Origin: Plasmodiophora brassicae
Taxonomy: Eukaryota; Endomyxa; Phytomyxea; Plasmodiophorida; Plasmodiophoridae
DNA length: 64,000 nucleotides
Assembly: GCA_039704465.1 (NCBI GenBank)
Contig: JASFAU010000012.1
Location: 1,116,001-1,180,000, forward strand
Reading direction: 5' to 3'
Position 1 is the stretch's first letter. Every line of letters starts with the position of its first letter. Shown piece by piece: positions 9,548 to 21,780 of this stretch. The notes below the pieces were generated by a model. That model worked only from the letters and a program-made list of their open reading frames with translations, had not been told where the DNA came from and made no database searches. The position numbers and the translations under genes were made by a program.

Positions 9548-10214
9548 ATGGGCGAAGCACCGCTGGCGGCATTGTCTCGCCAGCAGGCAGGGGTCATTCT
9601 GAATATCACAAGCCGCTCCTTCGCACCTGCCGGTTGTCGTTACGAGAATGCCTGTTGGCCTTTGCGTTCGACGCGGGCCCGTGTCGTGGACCCGGTGACC
9701 GCCGCGCTCGAGCAAGTGGCTCTCGTTGATGCCGTCACGATCCGCTGCCTCGACGCGTCCCTTGTCGTCAAGACCTGGGCGGCGGTCGCCCATTCCGAAC
9801 TGCTTAAAGGAACGATCGTCAAAAGTCGTGGCGCCATCCTCCTGCCGAACATGCCCAGTGCTGAGCTGAAACCGATCGTCGAGTTCATCGACACGGTCGC
9901 ACTGAATGACGTACGTCTGCACAGACATGCCCGGCACTCACTGCACACTCTGATTGGTTCGTGACAGGTCGACGCCGCCGCCGCCAGGGTTGAGGACAAC
10001 CTCAAAGCAACGGGTATCGAGGTGCAGTACCGCCTGGTGACACTCGCGTACAACTTCGGCATGCATCCTTTGATGAAGGCTGTCGCGGTTCACGAATCGC
10101 TTCTGGTGCGACTTCACTACCATGCGCCAACACATGCCCAAGGACGCGCTGCGGTTCATCGTGGACAACGCCCCTGGCATGATCCGCCTTCGGCAGCTGG
10201 GGTCAGTCAGATGA
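9548..10214 (+). CDS. Small protein, possibly BTB/Skp1-like
   Basis: Tentative exons 9548-9910, 9968-10087 and 10143-10214 (184 aa). The part VTIRCLDASLVVKTWAAVAH followed by ILLPNMPSAELKPIVEFIDT has the layout of a BTB/Skp1 fold (beta hairpin, then the LPN...L..IIE.. segment). The next exon (VQYRLVTLAYNFGMHPLMKA) fits the following helices. Similarity is by pattern only. Exon 3 is the weakest call: an alternative reading frame (TTMRQHMPKDALRF) overlaps it. The reverse strand is also partly open here. Without homology support it should be treated as hypothetical. Confidence 0.35.
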
Positions 10215-10751
10215 ACAGTTGCAGGCGATCGTGCAGCAGATTCATGATATTTAACATCGTGCACGGCGACCGCGTATCCCCCATCAGAAACGATGTAGGA
10301 CTCGAGAAGCTCTGGAACTTGCTGCAATTGGCGACTCGTCGAGGAGAGATGTGGGTTGTCGAGCTGCTGTATCATGCGTCTGGCATCGATGCCATTGGGA
10401 CGTCAAAGCCGGGGGCCTGATACGATAGCTTCAGCTCATCTGCTTTGTCCGCGATTGTGTGGCCGACAAGGAAACCAAACAGGTCTGGTTCTCGAATGCC
10501 ACTAGACAATAAAAACGCTGTGTGTTGTTTGTATAACAACCTGCCATGCTTTTCGCCCATCAGAGCCCTGCTTCGGCTGTTGCTCGCGAGATCCATCGTT
10601 ATCGACCAATGGGACATGGTTGCAGGTGGAGCGGGACTCTGTGACCGATCCAGATCGACGACGGTACCACCAGTGCTATCTGTACTGGGACCTAGCCCTT
10701 TGTTCGACGGGTGCGAGCACGTGTTGTGTGTGTGTGCGCCCTGTGTGCGGA

Positions 10752-12233
10752 ATGGCGACGGAGGACGTTCGCTATGCGTTTATCGTCGAATGGTTCGACC
10801 CGCAGGCGTCGTTGCTGAAGAAGTACAACCTGTTCTTCTGGCCGGCCACCAACTCCATCGAAATGGTACCATCTCGAACGTACCCCGTTCTGGGCAATGC
10901 TAACGCCGCTCCCGACGACGTCCACAGTACGACATAAAGAACCGGCGAACTTTCCTGAAGCGCGTCGAGTACCCCTCAGTGAAGCTGGACAGCCTGTTCA
11001 TCGGTGCCTGCGTCTGCGTGTACTCGCGGCAGATCAAAGTGGTCGGCTTTGCCGACCCGTTCACGGCCGGCCAGCTCCGGCAGCGCCTGGCCAGGACGGC
11101 CTGCCTGATCAAACCGAGCGCGCAGGCCAGCCTGGGCCCGGTCATCGACAGCCTCATCCAGAACGGGTTCTCCCTGTCTCGCCTGCTCACCGTACGCCTC
11201 ACCGATTCGCTTATCAAGTCCATCCAACCCGAGGGGGAGCAAGAGTAGGCCAGCATTCCACATGTGGTGTTCCCGCTCGCTGACGACTGCGTTTCAGGGC
11301 TGTCACTGACCCGCTTGTCAATGGCATCGGGACGGCGCTGGAACTGGTGGCACCCGATGCTGTGGCCACGTTGAAATCACTGTGTGATAAGACGCCCGTG
11401 CTTCGTATGAGCCTGATCGCAGCGGAATCGCCCGCGAATTACACTCAGGTTGCTGGATCCGACGCCCCTGTGTGTGCAGCCGTCAGGCTCGCTGACGATG
11501 CTCGACAGTTCATGAAGACGTTCTTCGAGCGCGGTCTGCCGCCGACCGCCGTCATGAGCGATTGCACGATGGCGGTTATCAAGCCGCATGCGGTTCGTGA
11601 CGGGCTGGCCGGGAAGATTATCTCGGCGATCGCCGAGCGTGGGTTCGAAATCACAGCCGCCGAACTCTTCTACCTGGACCGACCCGCTGCCGTACGTTGC
11701 CGTGCATGTTGCTAGGTCATGGCCTGACTTCGCAACAGGAGGAGTTCCTGGAGGTCTACAAGACCGTCATTCCACAGTACAGCGTTAGTCGTAGACGAGA
11801 CGTTGACGGCAATGGGCCCCATCTGACGATCCCTATCGTCGCTGCTAGTCATTGGTGGAGAACTTCACGTCGGGTGCATCGATCGCGATCCAGATCCATG
11901 GCGGGCCCGACGTCGTCGAGCGGTTCCGGGAGGTGACCGGCCCGCATGACCCGGAAATCGGTACGGCCCGGCTGAGCGGGACCGCGTTGCAAGGCAATTC
12001 CAGGTACTGACGCTGCGCGTATGCAGCGAAACACGTACGCCCGAACACGCTTCGTGCCGTGTTCGGCACCGACCGCATCAACAATGGCCTGCACGCTACC
12101 GATATCCACGAGGACGGTACGCTCGAGGTACGCCTTCGTTTCGTAATGCCTCGGCGCTTGCCCTGCGTGCTAACGTCATCCCTGCTCACAGTCTGAATTC
12201 TTTTTCAAGATCCTGCAGGATGCCAAAGCCTAG
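10752..12233 (+). CDS. NME7: NME7-like DM10/nucleoside diphosphate kinase protein
   Basis: Exons 10752-10865, 10928-11244, 11298-11691, 11739-11783, 11849-11960, 12027-12127 and 12192-12233; 374 aa, essentially the length of animal NME7. Axonemal/centrosomal protein. The N-terminal DM10 domain is clear (IVEWFDPQASLLKKYNLFFW, then RRTFLKRVEYP). NDK domain 1 begins LIKPSAQASLGPVIDSLIQN but its second half has diverged and the active-site His motif is absent. NDK domain 2 is complete: MAVIKPHAVRDGLAGKIISA, PEIAKHVRPNTLRAVFG and NNGLHATD with the catalytic His. Every junction keeps phase. DM10-NDK proteins are typical of flagellated eukaryotes. Confidence 0.92.
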
Positions 12234-13123
12234 TGCAGGCACGGGTCGTATTCTTTGTATGCCTCCGCATAAAGGAACGCCGGTGCACTGGGCCATTCCC
12301 TAAAGCTCGTAGCCCGTCCTGTCACTGCACAGCAGCACCAGCGCACCCTTTGGCTACTCTGCAGCACCGTACCGGATGCATCGCCGACCCCAGACGCCTG
12401 TCACGGGACGCTCTCACGTAAAGTGTCTCCAGAGCCCTGAACGTTCAGCTCGTTGGCAGCTAGTTGACGGGGCGATCGTGATCATCGTTGCGTGTGAGAA
12501 CGTTTACTCGTTATGACGCGCATGGTGAGCAGCTGCGCGCAGCAGGTGCAGCCATTCACTGGAACCGGAGCAGGGCATCCGCCCTAGATCAGGAGTATCT
12601 GACTGGGTGGGCTGTCAGCATTCACACGCGGCCCAGTACTGCACCTCCATGCGGCTCCTACTGAAGGTCGTTACCTGCGGTCGTTCAGCGCCCGACGTAC
12701 ATAGTTCAGTGGCGGCGCCGACTTGGCAAGAGGTGATTACCACGGGCGCACGCAAAGCATTTAGCCACGGTTCGAACCACGTGCGTTCGGCAACGCCGGT
12801 CCCGAAGAACGTTTGCCCATCGCAGGAGCATCCGATATCCCTGTATGCGCCAGTAAAGCGCATGCCACGACGCCATATTCGTCACGGCCATTCGTCGCTA
12901 TGCAAACGATCATCTGAATCGACGCGCATGGCCGAGCGCCGTTTGGTAGCAACAGAAGTGTGTACAGGGTGGCAATATAGACACGTGCTGCAGGAGGAGT
13001 CTGCCAACCGGTCCCTACCTTCCCATCGGCAGCCGGCAGTCCAAGGCCAAAATCTCGAAGGCGGTCTGTGCGGATCACGGCGCGCGGCAGTTGTTGATTC
13101 GACGTGGCGAGGGCTCCCGCGTC
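12234..13123. other. Intergenic region between NME7 and POLE
   Basis: About 890 bp with no reading frame that resembles a known protein; the open frames here are short and on both strands, as expected in GC-rich sequence. Presumably the NME7 3' UTR plus the POLE promoter and 5' UTR. A further POLE 5' exon could hide here. Confidence 0.5.
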
Positions 13124-16100
13124 ATGACGCAGAGCCGTCGGCCGGCGCCGCCGAATGACAGTTCCGGGCCGTGGCGAGCCGGGCGCTCTGAGTCGAGGCA
13201 GTATGCGCGGTCGGTGGATGTTACTCGCGGCGCGTTCGTGATGGCATGCTGCAGGGCGGTCGTGGAGGCGGAGAACAGGCAGGATGATGAGTTCGGGTTC
13301 CCGCTGTTCGAGTCGGGCCCGACCCGCCTCGGATGGATGCTGAATATGCATCAGACCAGCGTGTTCGATCGTGACAGTCGCAGCGAACAGAGCGCTGTCA
13401 ACTTCTACTTCATGCAGGACGATGGCACCGGGTTCCGCGTGACCGTTGTCGTCCCTCCATACTTTCTCATTCGCGTCAAGGTATGCGCACCCGTTTCCTG
13501 TCCCAGGTGGGCCCCGGTTCTCAACACCAGGGACAGCCGGAAAGGCGACTCGAGGTCGAGCAGTACCTGATGAAGAAGTTCGAAGGCCAGGTTCTAGCCA
13601 TTGAGGTCGTCGAAATGGAGGACCTGGGCCTGCCCAACCATCTGTCAGGTTCGACATATGCCACCCAGCTGCTATATGATCCCCTCAGCGCTCTCCCTCA
13701 TTATCGTTACGTACCGGATCAGGACTGAAGGGCGTGTTCCTGAAATTATCGTTTGCGAATACGCAAGCGCATGCTGGCGTACGGAAGGTCCTGCACCCGA
13801 TCATTAACCGGAACAGGGCAAACCTGTCGACCTCCGAGGGTTCGTGTTATGGTGTGCCGGGTGTTGCCTCGTTACTCAGACAGTGCAGTGTACGACGATG
13901 AGGACCGAGACGGCATGGGCGTTCCGCATCCAGTTTCTCGATCTGAATGCCTAAGCGCTATTGTTGATATCCGGGAGTACGATGTCCCGTATACCCAGGT
14001 ACGTCGTACGTCTGCCCAGGCGAGCCCGTTGCTGATTGCCGACAGGCGGTCTGCATTGCACACCAATATTTCGCTGGGCTGTGGTACCGTGTTTCGGTTT
14101 CCGCAGGCAATGCCACTATCGAGAGAGATACTGAAATCGTTGAGGTGCATGTGGCTCCCTGCTTTCTAGCGCTTCATCGTCCATGACGCTTCAATAGGTG
14201 CCTGACCTTCGAATACTTGCATACGATATCGAGACGACAAAGGCGCCTCTGAAATTTCCGGTTCGTGCCTCTATCGCGTGGTTGATGTGCCGGGTGCTTA
14301 GGCACCGTCCCTGCCGTAGGACCCATCTGTTGACTCGATCATGATGATTTCATACATGGTCGATGGGGACGGGTTCTTGATCGTCAACAGGGAGATTGTC
14401 GCGGAGGACATTGAGGACTTTGAGTACACGCCGAAACCGGACTACCCGGGTCCCTTCACCGTGTTTAATGAGGTATCATCCGTTCGTCGTCTCGATTTTC
14501 AGCGCCCAGTGGTTCACGACAGACTTCCAGAGTAACGAACGAGCTCTTCTCGAACGGTTCGTTTCGCACATTCAGGAGTTGCGCCCACATATCGTAACCA
14601 CGTACAACGGCGACTTCTTCGACTTCAAGTTGCCATTCATCTTCATTTGCCGATTGACGTCCAACTCTAACGCCCGCTGTCAGGTTTGTCGACGCTCGAA
14701 TGGCTGTGTACGGATGGTCGATGCAGAAGCGGATTGGAATCGGTTTAAAGGAGTCAGGTCTGCCGTGCCGTTGCTCGCGCTTCGCGATGTTGTCGTCTAA
14801 CTGCTTCCACGCAGGCGATGAATACGGTGGGCGCTTCTGCGTCCACTTGGACGCGTTCTGCTGGGTTCGCCGCGACTCCTACCTGCCCCAGGGATCTCAG
14901 GGCCTGAAGGCGGTTACCAAGGCCAAGTTGGCGTATAACCCTGTGGAGCTCGACCCGGAGGACATGGTCGCGTTCGCCACATCGCAGCCACAGTTACTAG
15001 CATCCTACTCTGTATCTGATGCTGTTGCCACATACTACCTGTTGTCATCGCCTTCGCGACGCTCTTTTTCGATGGTGCTGACATTGTGTCCCAAAGGTAC
15101 TGCAAATACGTCCACCTGTTCGTTTATTCGCTGTGCACAATCATCCCACTGGGGCCAGACGATGTCCTTCGCAAGGGTAGCGGGACGCTCTGCGAAATGG
15201 TTTCGATCGTGAGTGTGTGCTGCATTTATTGTCATTTACGTTTCGCGTAGCTCCTAATGGTGGAAGCGTCTCGAGCCAATATCGTGTGCCCCAACAAGGA
15301 TCGTGAGGATCTGATTCAGTTTCATGACGGCCACCTTCTCGAGTCACAGACCTACATTGGGGGGTAAACGTTTCCGCTTCAATTATGATCCCGTACTTTC
15401 CCCTAAGCCGAGACCTAGGCACGTAGAGTGTCTTGAGGCGGGGGTTTTTCGTGATGATCTTCCTGAGAAGTTCGTCATGTCTGTCGAAGAGCTCGATAAC
15501 CTTATTGCAACTGCTGATGACGCCATCCGATTTGCGGTTGAGAAGGAGAAACGAATTACGATAGATCAGGTTTTCACGAGTGTGACGCAAGTTCTGACGG
15601 TATCGTCTGCTAAGCGGCCATGTGTCCCTAGGTGACAAATGCCGAAGAAGTTCGTGAGCAAATCGTCGCGCAGCTAGAGACTCTGCGATCTTGCCCGACG
15701 GTCACAACCTGCCCGAAGATCTACCACCTTGATGTCCAGGTACGACCGCGTTGTCGGTTCGCTCGCATCCAGAATCGTTCAGGAACCGCAATTCGCAGGC
15801 CATGTACCCTAACCTGATCCTTACGAATCGCCTTCAACCTATGGCGATTGTCGATTCTCGTACATGCGCCGCCTGTGACTTTAACATCGACAGTGATGTC
15901 TGTCAGCGCCACATGGAGTGGGCCTGGAAAGGGTCTGCCTGCTATCCACAGTTGTCGACGAAGATCTATAGTAATATGTTGGTTTTGAATGCAGCCGGTT
16001 TTATCCTGCTAAACGACGGGAAATCGAGCAGATTCGTGCCAACCTGAACGAATCATTGTTTCCAAAGAACGCGGTACCATTCCGGATAGTTGATTAGTGT

Positions 16101-19100
16101 CCGGCATAGTAATTCAAGTGCCTGTAGGACGGTGGCGAGAACGGTCCTACAGTTCGCTATCAAGATCTGTCTTTGACGAAACAGGCGGAACTGTTGGTAT
16201 CTCGAGTCAAAGCCTATTCTACCAAAGTCATCATCCATAATCGATACGTGATATGTACTGAAGTCGTATGTCGTCAGGTGTACAAGAAGCAGTACGAAGA
16301 GAGTATCGAAACACGGTCTGCAACAATATGCCAGCGAGAAAATCCGTTCTGTAAGTCTATTGTCGTGCATCGAGAACAGGGGTATTGCGATGACGTTCCT
16401 GAATGCAGATGTGAACACGGTCTTGAACTTCCGTGATCGTCGATACAAGTACAAAGCGCTTAATAAGACCTGGAAGGAGAAGGCAAAGAATGGCAAGACC
16501 CTGGCTGAGAAGCAAAAGGCGAACTCTATGGTGCTGCTGTACGATTCGATGCAGCTTGCCCACAAGGTGTTCGTCAGCGCAATAGCACATTTATTCTTCT
16601 AACGGTCGCCTTCCAGTGTATTTTGAATTCGTTTTACGGGTACGTCATGCGGAGAGGAGCTCGCTGGCATTCCATGGAAATGGCGGGCGTTGTTACGCTC
16701 ACAGGTTGGGACATCGTTGTCGCTGACGTTGAAATGTCGCACGATGTTGACATAATCCAGGTGCAAACATTATCAAAGAGACGCGGCACCTTATCGAGAG
16801 GATTGGGCGTCCCCTGGAATTAGACACCGATGGAATTTGGTGCATTTTACCATCCGGCTTCCCTGATAAATTCCAGATCAAGTTCTTGGACAAGGGCCAG
16901 GAAAAATCGTCAGTTCGCAGTCCCAACAGATTCACATGTTTCACCCACAATTCATATCACTGTCCTTAGGTTTGAAATGACGTATCCCTGTACAATACTC
17001 AACAGGATCGTGCATCGAATTTTCACGAATGACCAGTACTTGACGCTGGAAGACCAAGAGTCGCACACGTATAGAAGATCGACCAAGAATGATATTTTCT
17101 TCGAAGGTCGGCGTCCTGCGTGAACTGTCCAGACGTCCCGTAATATGACATTGTTCCAGTTGACGGGCCGTACAAGGCCATGGTCATCCCCGCGGCACCC
17201 GAGGAGGGCAAGATGCTGAAAAAGCGATATGCTGTGTTCAACTTCGATGGGTCCCTGGCAGAGCTCAAGGGATTCGAGATTAAGCGACGTGGAGAACTCA
17301 GCGTTATCAAAGTCTTTCAATGTTCGTGTGCTATGATGGCGGGTCCCGTTACCCATCTAACCGTCTCGTCAGCGCAAGTGTTCCCAGCGTTCCTGGAAGG
17401 TTCCACGTTGAAGGAATGCTATGCTGCCGTTGGAACAGTTGCAAACAGGTGGCTTGACGTGCTGGAACGGAAGGGGGCCGACCTGACAGACGAAGAAGTG
17501 TTCGAGCTTCTGTCCGAAACGAAATCCATGTCACAGGTACGTGATACCACGTCTGGTCCCGTGCACGTTGTAATCGTTGCATTAGAGCATATCTGCGTAC
17601 GGCAATCAGAAGTCGACCGCCATTACGACAGCGCGCCGCCTTGCGTCCTTCCTCGGTGCCGACCTTCTCAACGATAAGCTGTCGTGCCAGTTCATTATAT
17701 CACGAAACCCCCAGGGCGCCCCAGTTAGTGAGCGCGCGATTCCTGTCAAGATATTCGGCGCCGAAGAGGTCAGTCTCCCCTTTACCCGTTTAGTCTTTCA
17801 GTTCACTGTTCGATTACAGGGTATTCGTCAAACGTACCTGCGCAAGTGGCTGGGGGACAGTTCCTTGAAGTCTTTTGACATACGCTCTATTCTCGATTGG
17901 TCGTATTATTCGACCCGTCTCGGGTCCGCAATTCAAAAGATCATAACGAGTAAGGGAATCGTTGGACTGTCCACTTCCGTTTTCTCACCGGTGGCTCCCT
18001 GTTGGCCTCAGTCCCTGCTGCGGCCCAGCACATTTCCAATCCGGTTCCTCGAGTGATGCACCCCGAGTGGCTTACGAAGCGCGTTGCGACCGAGTCATCG
18101 GCCTTCAAGCAATCGTCCATTGCTTCATTCCTTCGTCCTGTCACTGATATTGAACAAGCCGTTCCACAGCTGCAGGACACCCGCACTGAACGCGCATCGC
18201 CACCTGCCCGACCGGAACGTAATCGGCCAGAAAAGCCGGGGCGTTCCCCGACACAGCCAGATCGGCTGTCGGCTGCAGACGCACCTCGAATGTTGGACGA
18301 TTTTCAGGCGTTTCTCTCTTTCGAGAAGAAACGATGGCGCGAGCTACGGGCTGAACGTTCGGTCGCGCGCAATCCAGCGTCGCCGAATCGCAGATCAGGC
18401 GCTAGTCGTGCCAGTGCGGTTCGTCGTCTCCACAAGCAGCCCGACTTCCAGATCGTACAAATCTACGACCCCAAGGACGGTGGCCCTCTTGTCTTCTGGT
18501 TCGTATTGTTGTACTAGGATATGAGCACCGTGTCCGTTAACGTGCCCACGTAGGGTGTACGATGACGGGCGGGATGAATTTCGCTCGTTCCGCGTTCGAG
18601 TCCCCCGCAAGGTCATTGTTAACTCCAAGGTGAACAGTTGCCCTATTCCGCATGCGCACCTGTTGACGTCGACTCGTGTACTTCCGCGAGGGCGCCTCGC
18701 TCGATATCTGTTTGAATTGGTCAACCCGTCCGACGACGAAGTGGCGGCTCTTCGCGCTAGCGACCAGATCGATGGCGTGTTCGAATCACAGGTGCCGCTG
18801 TCGTTCACGGCGATCGTGGCCGTCGGTAACGTCGTCCGGTCTGCTGGCCGGGCTGATCTGTTTCGCGGGGGGCCCTGTGACCTGCATGATCTGGAATGTG
18901 GCCCCCAATCACAGTCCCGGGTGTACCTTGACAAGATTGACGCGATGGCGCGACTGTTTCTGTACGCCAGTGGCAACCTTGACCGATCTGTCATTGCGCT
19001 ATGTGCTTCGAACCCGTCGGAAGGCGGCGCAACCGCGATCTTCGTGGTGGTCGTCAGCGCCAAGGGCACTCCCGGTGAACGACCTGATCTGCAGGCCATT

Positions 19101-21683
19101 GCCGCGGATATCGTGCATCGGGAAGAGCTGGGGCCGGGCATCGATGTGCCAAACATCGATGCGGAATACAAGGTCGTCCGGTCGTTTGACGCTGCCGTCA
19201 ATCTCCTTCGAGACAGGTACCCCGTCTCGTGTACATTGTATCCCTGGTGACGCCCAGTCATTTCGTCTACAGGTTGCACAAAGTTGCGAAACAGCATTCG
19301 CCGACCATGCTGGTTACCCAGATCTCTGCGTCCCTGGAACAATGCCTTGGCAGATCGAAAATCAACCAACTCTGTAACTGATTCATGTAACCATTCGTCC
19401 TCCCAGCGACTCATTGCTGCACAGCGCACGCGCTCTCACTTCCGATTGTGGAGATCCCCACGAATATCAATGATGACCGGTACCGGGCGCTGCAATGGCT
19501 GCCGGCTGCTTGTCGCACGCTGACGGCGCGCTTCTTATCGGTTCGCTCGATCGTATCCCAGATTGCTTCATTCAGCAGATACGGTCTTGTGCCTATTGGC
19601 AACATCAGCAGCAACATGTCCTCCTTCATCATGGACGTCTTCTTTGCCAGGCTGCTACGCTCCCAGGATCATGTGTGGTGGTGCTCGTCGACCGACCGCC
19701 CTGGTACCCTCTGTTGCCACGCGTGTCCGCCTCGGCGAACTGACGCCGTTCGGCTACAGATCTCGGGTTTGACAAACGCTGTACGGACGACGACTCGTTC
19801 TTCTTTCAGGAGCCACTCTCGAATCCGGTGAAAGTCTCACCAGGGTAATGATGCGCCGTACGGTTTGGCAGCGTGGCTGAAATTCGTAGATGCTATCGCG
19901 ACGCCTGCATTGAAATCGAGATCCTCAACATGGCGGCGAATGCCCTGCTGTCATCCGATTGCATTTGTCTGATCGAGGGGACGATCAGCGATCCGGAACC
20001 GGCTCCTGAGGACCGGACGGCGCACCGTCAGTCCCCAGATTGCCCCGCATAACATGCGACCAGCACGTGACACGGGGCATTTGCAGGGCTGCTACGTTAC
20101 CGGGATCGGCCAGCGGACTGTCGAACGTCGTCGCAGGCCTTTGCCGTCCTTCAGCAGCTGACTGTGAACCTGTTTGAGGAAATACGAAAGAACAAGAACG
20201 ACCTGGCCGATATGCTCATCTGCCAAATCTACCAGGTCGGCCGTCAATGTCGACATCCTCCTTGTGTGGCTGACCCCTGTCCGACCTAGTGGATTTCGTC
20301 GCCGTCGTCGCTGTTTTACGAACCGAACGTGCATCGCATGCTGCACGACCTAATGCGGAAGGTGTTCCTGCGGCTGTGTGCCGATTTCAGGTCGCTCGGC
20401 GCCCAGGTTCTCCTCGTGCCCAGGCAATGGGACGTCTGTGTGTCCGCGTGGACTGAACCCGCCCGGGTAGGTGGTCTACGGCTCCTTCACAAAGCTGGTC
20501 CTGCACGCTCGCAAACCAACTCTTCCGCATGCCATGGCGTTCATCAGATCAGCAGCCGCAAGCGTCCAAGAAAACGACCTGTTTCGCATGCTGATATTCA
20601 GGTGCAGATGGTGGTGTCGTACGCGGGGCCGTGTGTCGACTGATACCGTCTGGCCCTCAGGTTCGACCGTGTCTGGCTGTCGCTGCTGTACATGGACGCG
20701 GCGAATTACGCGGGCGTTCCGGCGGCGCCCGACCAGGGCGACGATCGCGACGAAACGGAACCCATTGCCGAAGCGCACTGGAACGTTGCTGAGTACCTGC
20801 CAGAGCTGCCCCGGGATCGGTTCCTGGAGCTGACGACCGAGTTCCTGGTCCGGCCGTACCTGTACTGGCGGTCGGGCAACCCGGAGGACTGCGACGAATC
20901 CAACCGCGTCGCCTACCTGCGCGACCAGGCCCTGTCGTACTACCTGCGCCGGCTCCTGGGCATGGTCGATGAGGTTATCGAGGTCGCGCATGGCCCGCGC
21001 CACTCGGACGACGACCGGGCGCGGGCGTCCGCCTTCCCGGACGGTCTGCCCGGGGCCCACCTCTCCTCGAGGTGGCGTAACCCGGCTCTGGAGTTCGCCA
21101 AGATGTGCATCCACGTCCTGTCCCTGGACGCGAGCATCGCCGCCGAAGTCGACACGATACGGTCGACGGCCATGCGCCTGCTGCGCGTGTCGCCGTTCAG
21201 CGACGAGTCGCGCTGGGTGAACCCCTGCAGGACGTACGTCCTCATGGACGTCGTCTGCTCGTTCTGCAGGCACGTTCGCGACGTGGACCTGTGCCGTGAA
21301 GTCGACGGCACGAACCGCGACGTCCGCTGCCCGATGTGCCAGAACGTCCTCGACATGGACGCGATCGAGGCCGCGTTGCTGAAGGTACGCCTCGACCACC
21401 AGGGTCGGCCGCAGCAGCCTGTTCGTCGTCGTCGCCCAGACGCGTGTGTCTGTTGCAGGTGGTTCGCTGGATGTCGGATTCGTACCAGGTGCAGGACCTG
21501 GTGTGCGGCAAGTGCGGGTCGGTGGCGCGTACGAACATGTCGGCGACGTGCACGTGCAGTGGCAGCCTTCGCGCGCGCACCGATATCGCCCAGTACCGCC
21601 GGCAGCTGGCCGTCTTCGATCGCATCGCCCGGCACTATCAGCTGCCCTGGCTGGCGCAGACCTGCGACTTCCTGGCCCAGTAA
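13124..21683 (+). CDS. POLE: DNA polymerase epsilon catalytic subunit
   Basis: Leading-strand replicative polymerase with proofreading exonuclease. I reconstruct 37 exons (2193 aa; animal POLE is about 2290). Exon starts: 13124, 13531, 13723, 13880, 14046, 14198, 14320, 14531, 14684, 14815, 15097, 15251, 15419, 15632, 15799, 15995, 16128, 16278, 16409, 16617, 16761, 16970, 17160, 17373, 17586, 17820, 18012, 18554, 19273, 19425, 19760, 19872, 20087, 20290, 20471, 20661 and 21459. Introns are 40-74 bp except one 27-bp candidate (19845-19871). Exo motifs: [28 protein letters not shown]. Polymerase: motif A DVQAMYPN, then [14 protein letters not shown], motif [13 protein letters not shown]. The C-terminus has the two cysteine clusters (CSFCRH...CPMC; CGKCGS...CTC). 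The first 90 residues are divergent and the start is provisional. It converges on PCYT2 with 97 bp between stop codons. Confidence 0.95.
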
Positions 21684-21780
21684 TGGGCGGGTGGGCGGGT
21701 GGTGCTGCGATGCCCTGATGCCAATGTACATACCTACCGTAGGCAGCGCTGTCCCCGGTTGGCCCATTGCGGACGCTGGT

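Noticed and set aside
12761..13657. 298-codon minus-strand frame near the POLE start
   Set aside because: Overlaps POLE exons 1-2, low-complexity composition, no family resemblance.
20476..21399. 307-codon minus-strand frame opposite POLE
   Set aside because: Antisense shadow of the C-terminal exons of POLE, whose plus-strand protein is strongly conserved; the minus translation has no recognisable motif.
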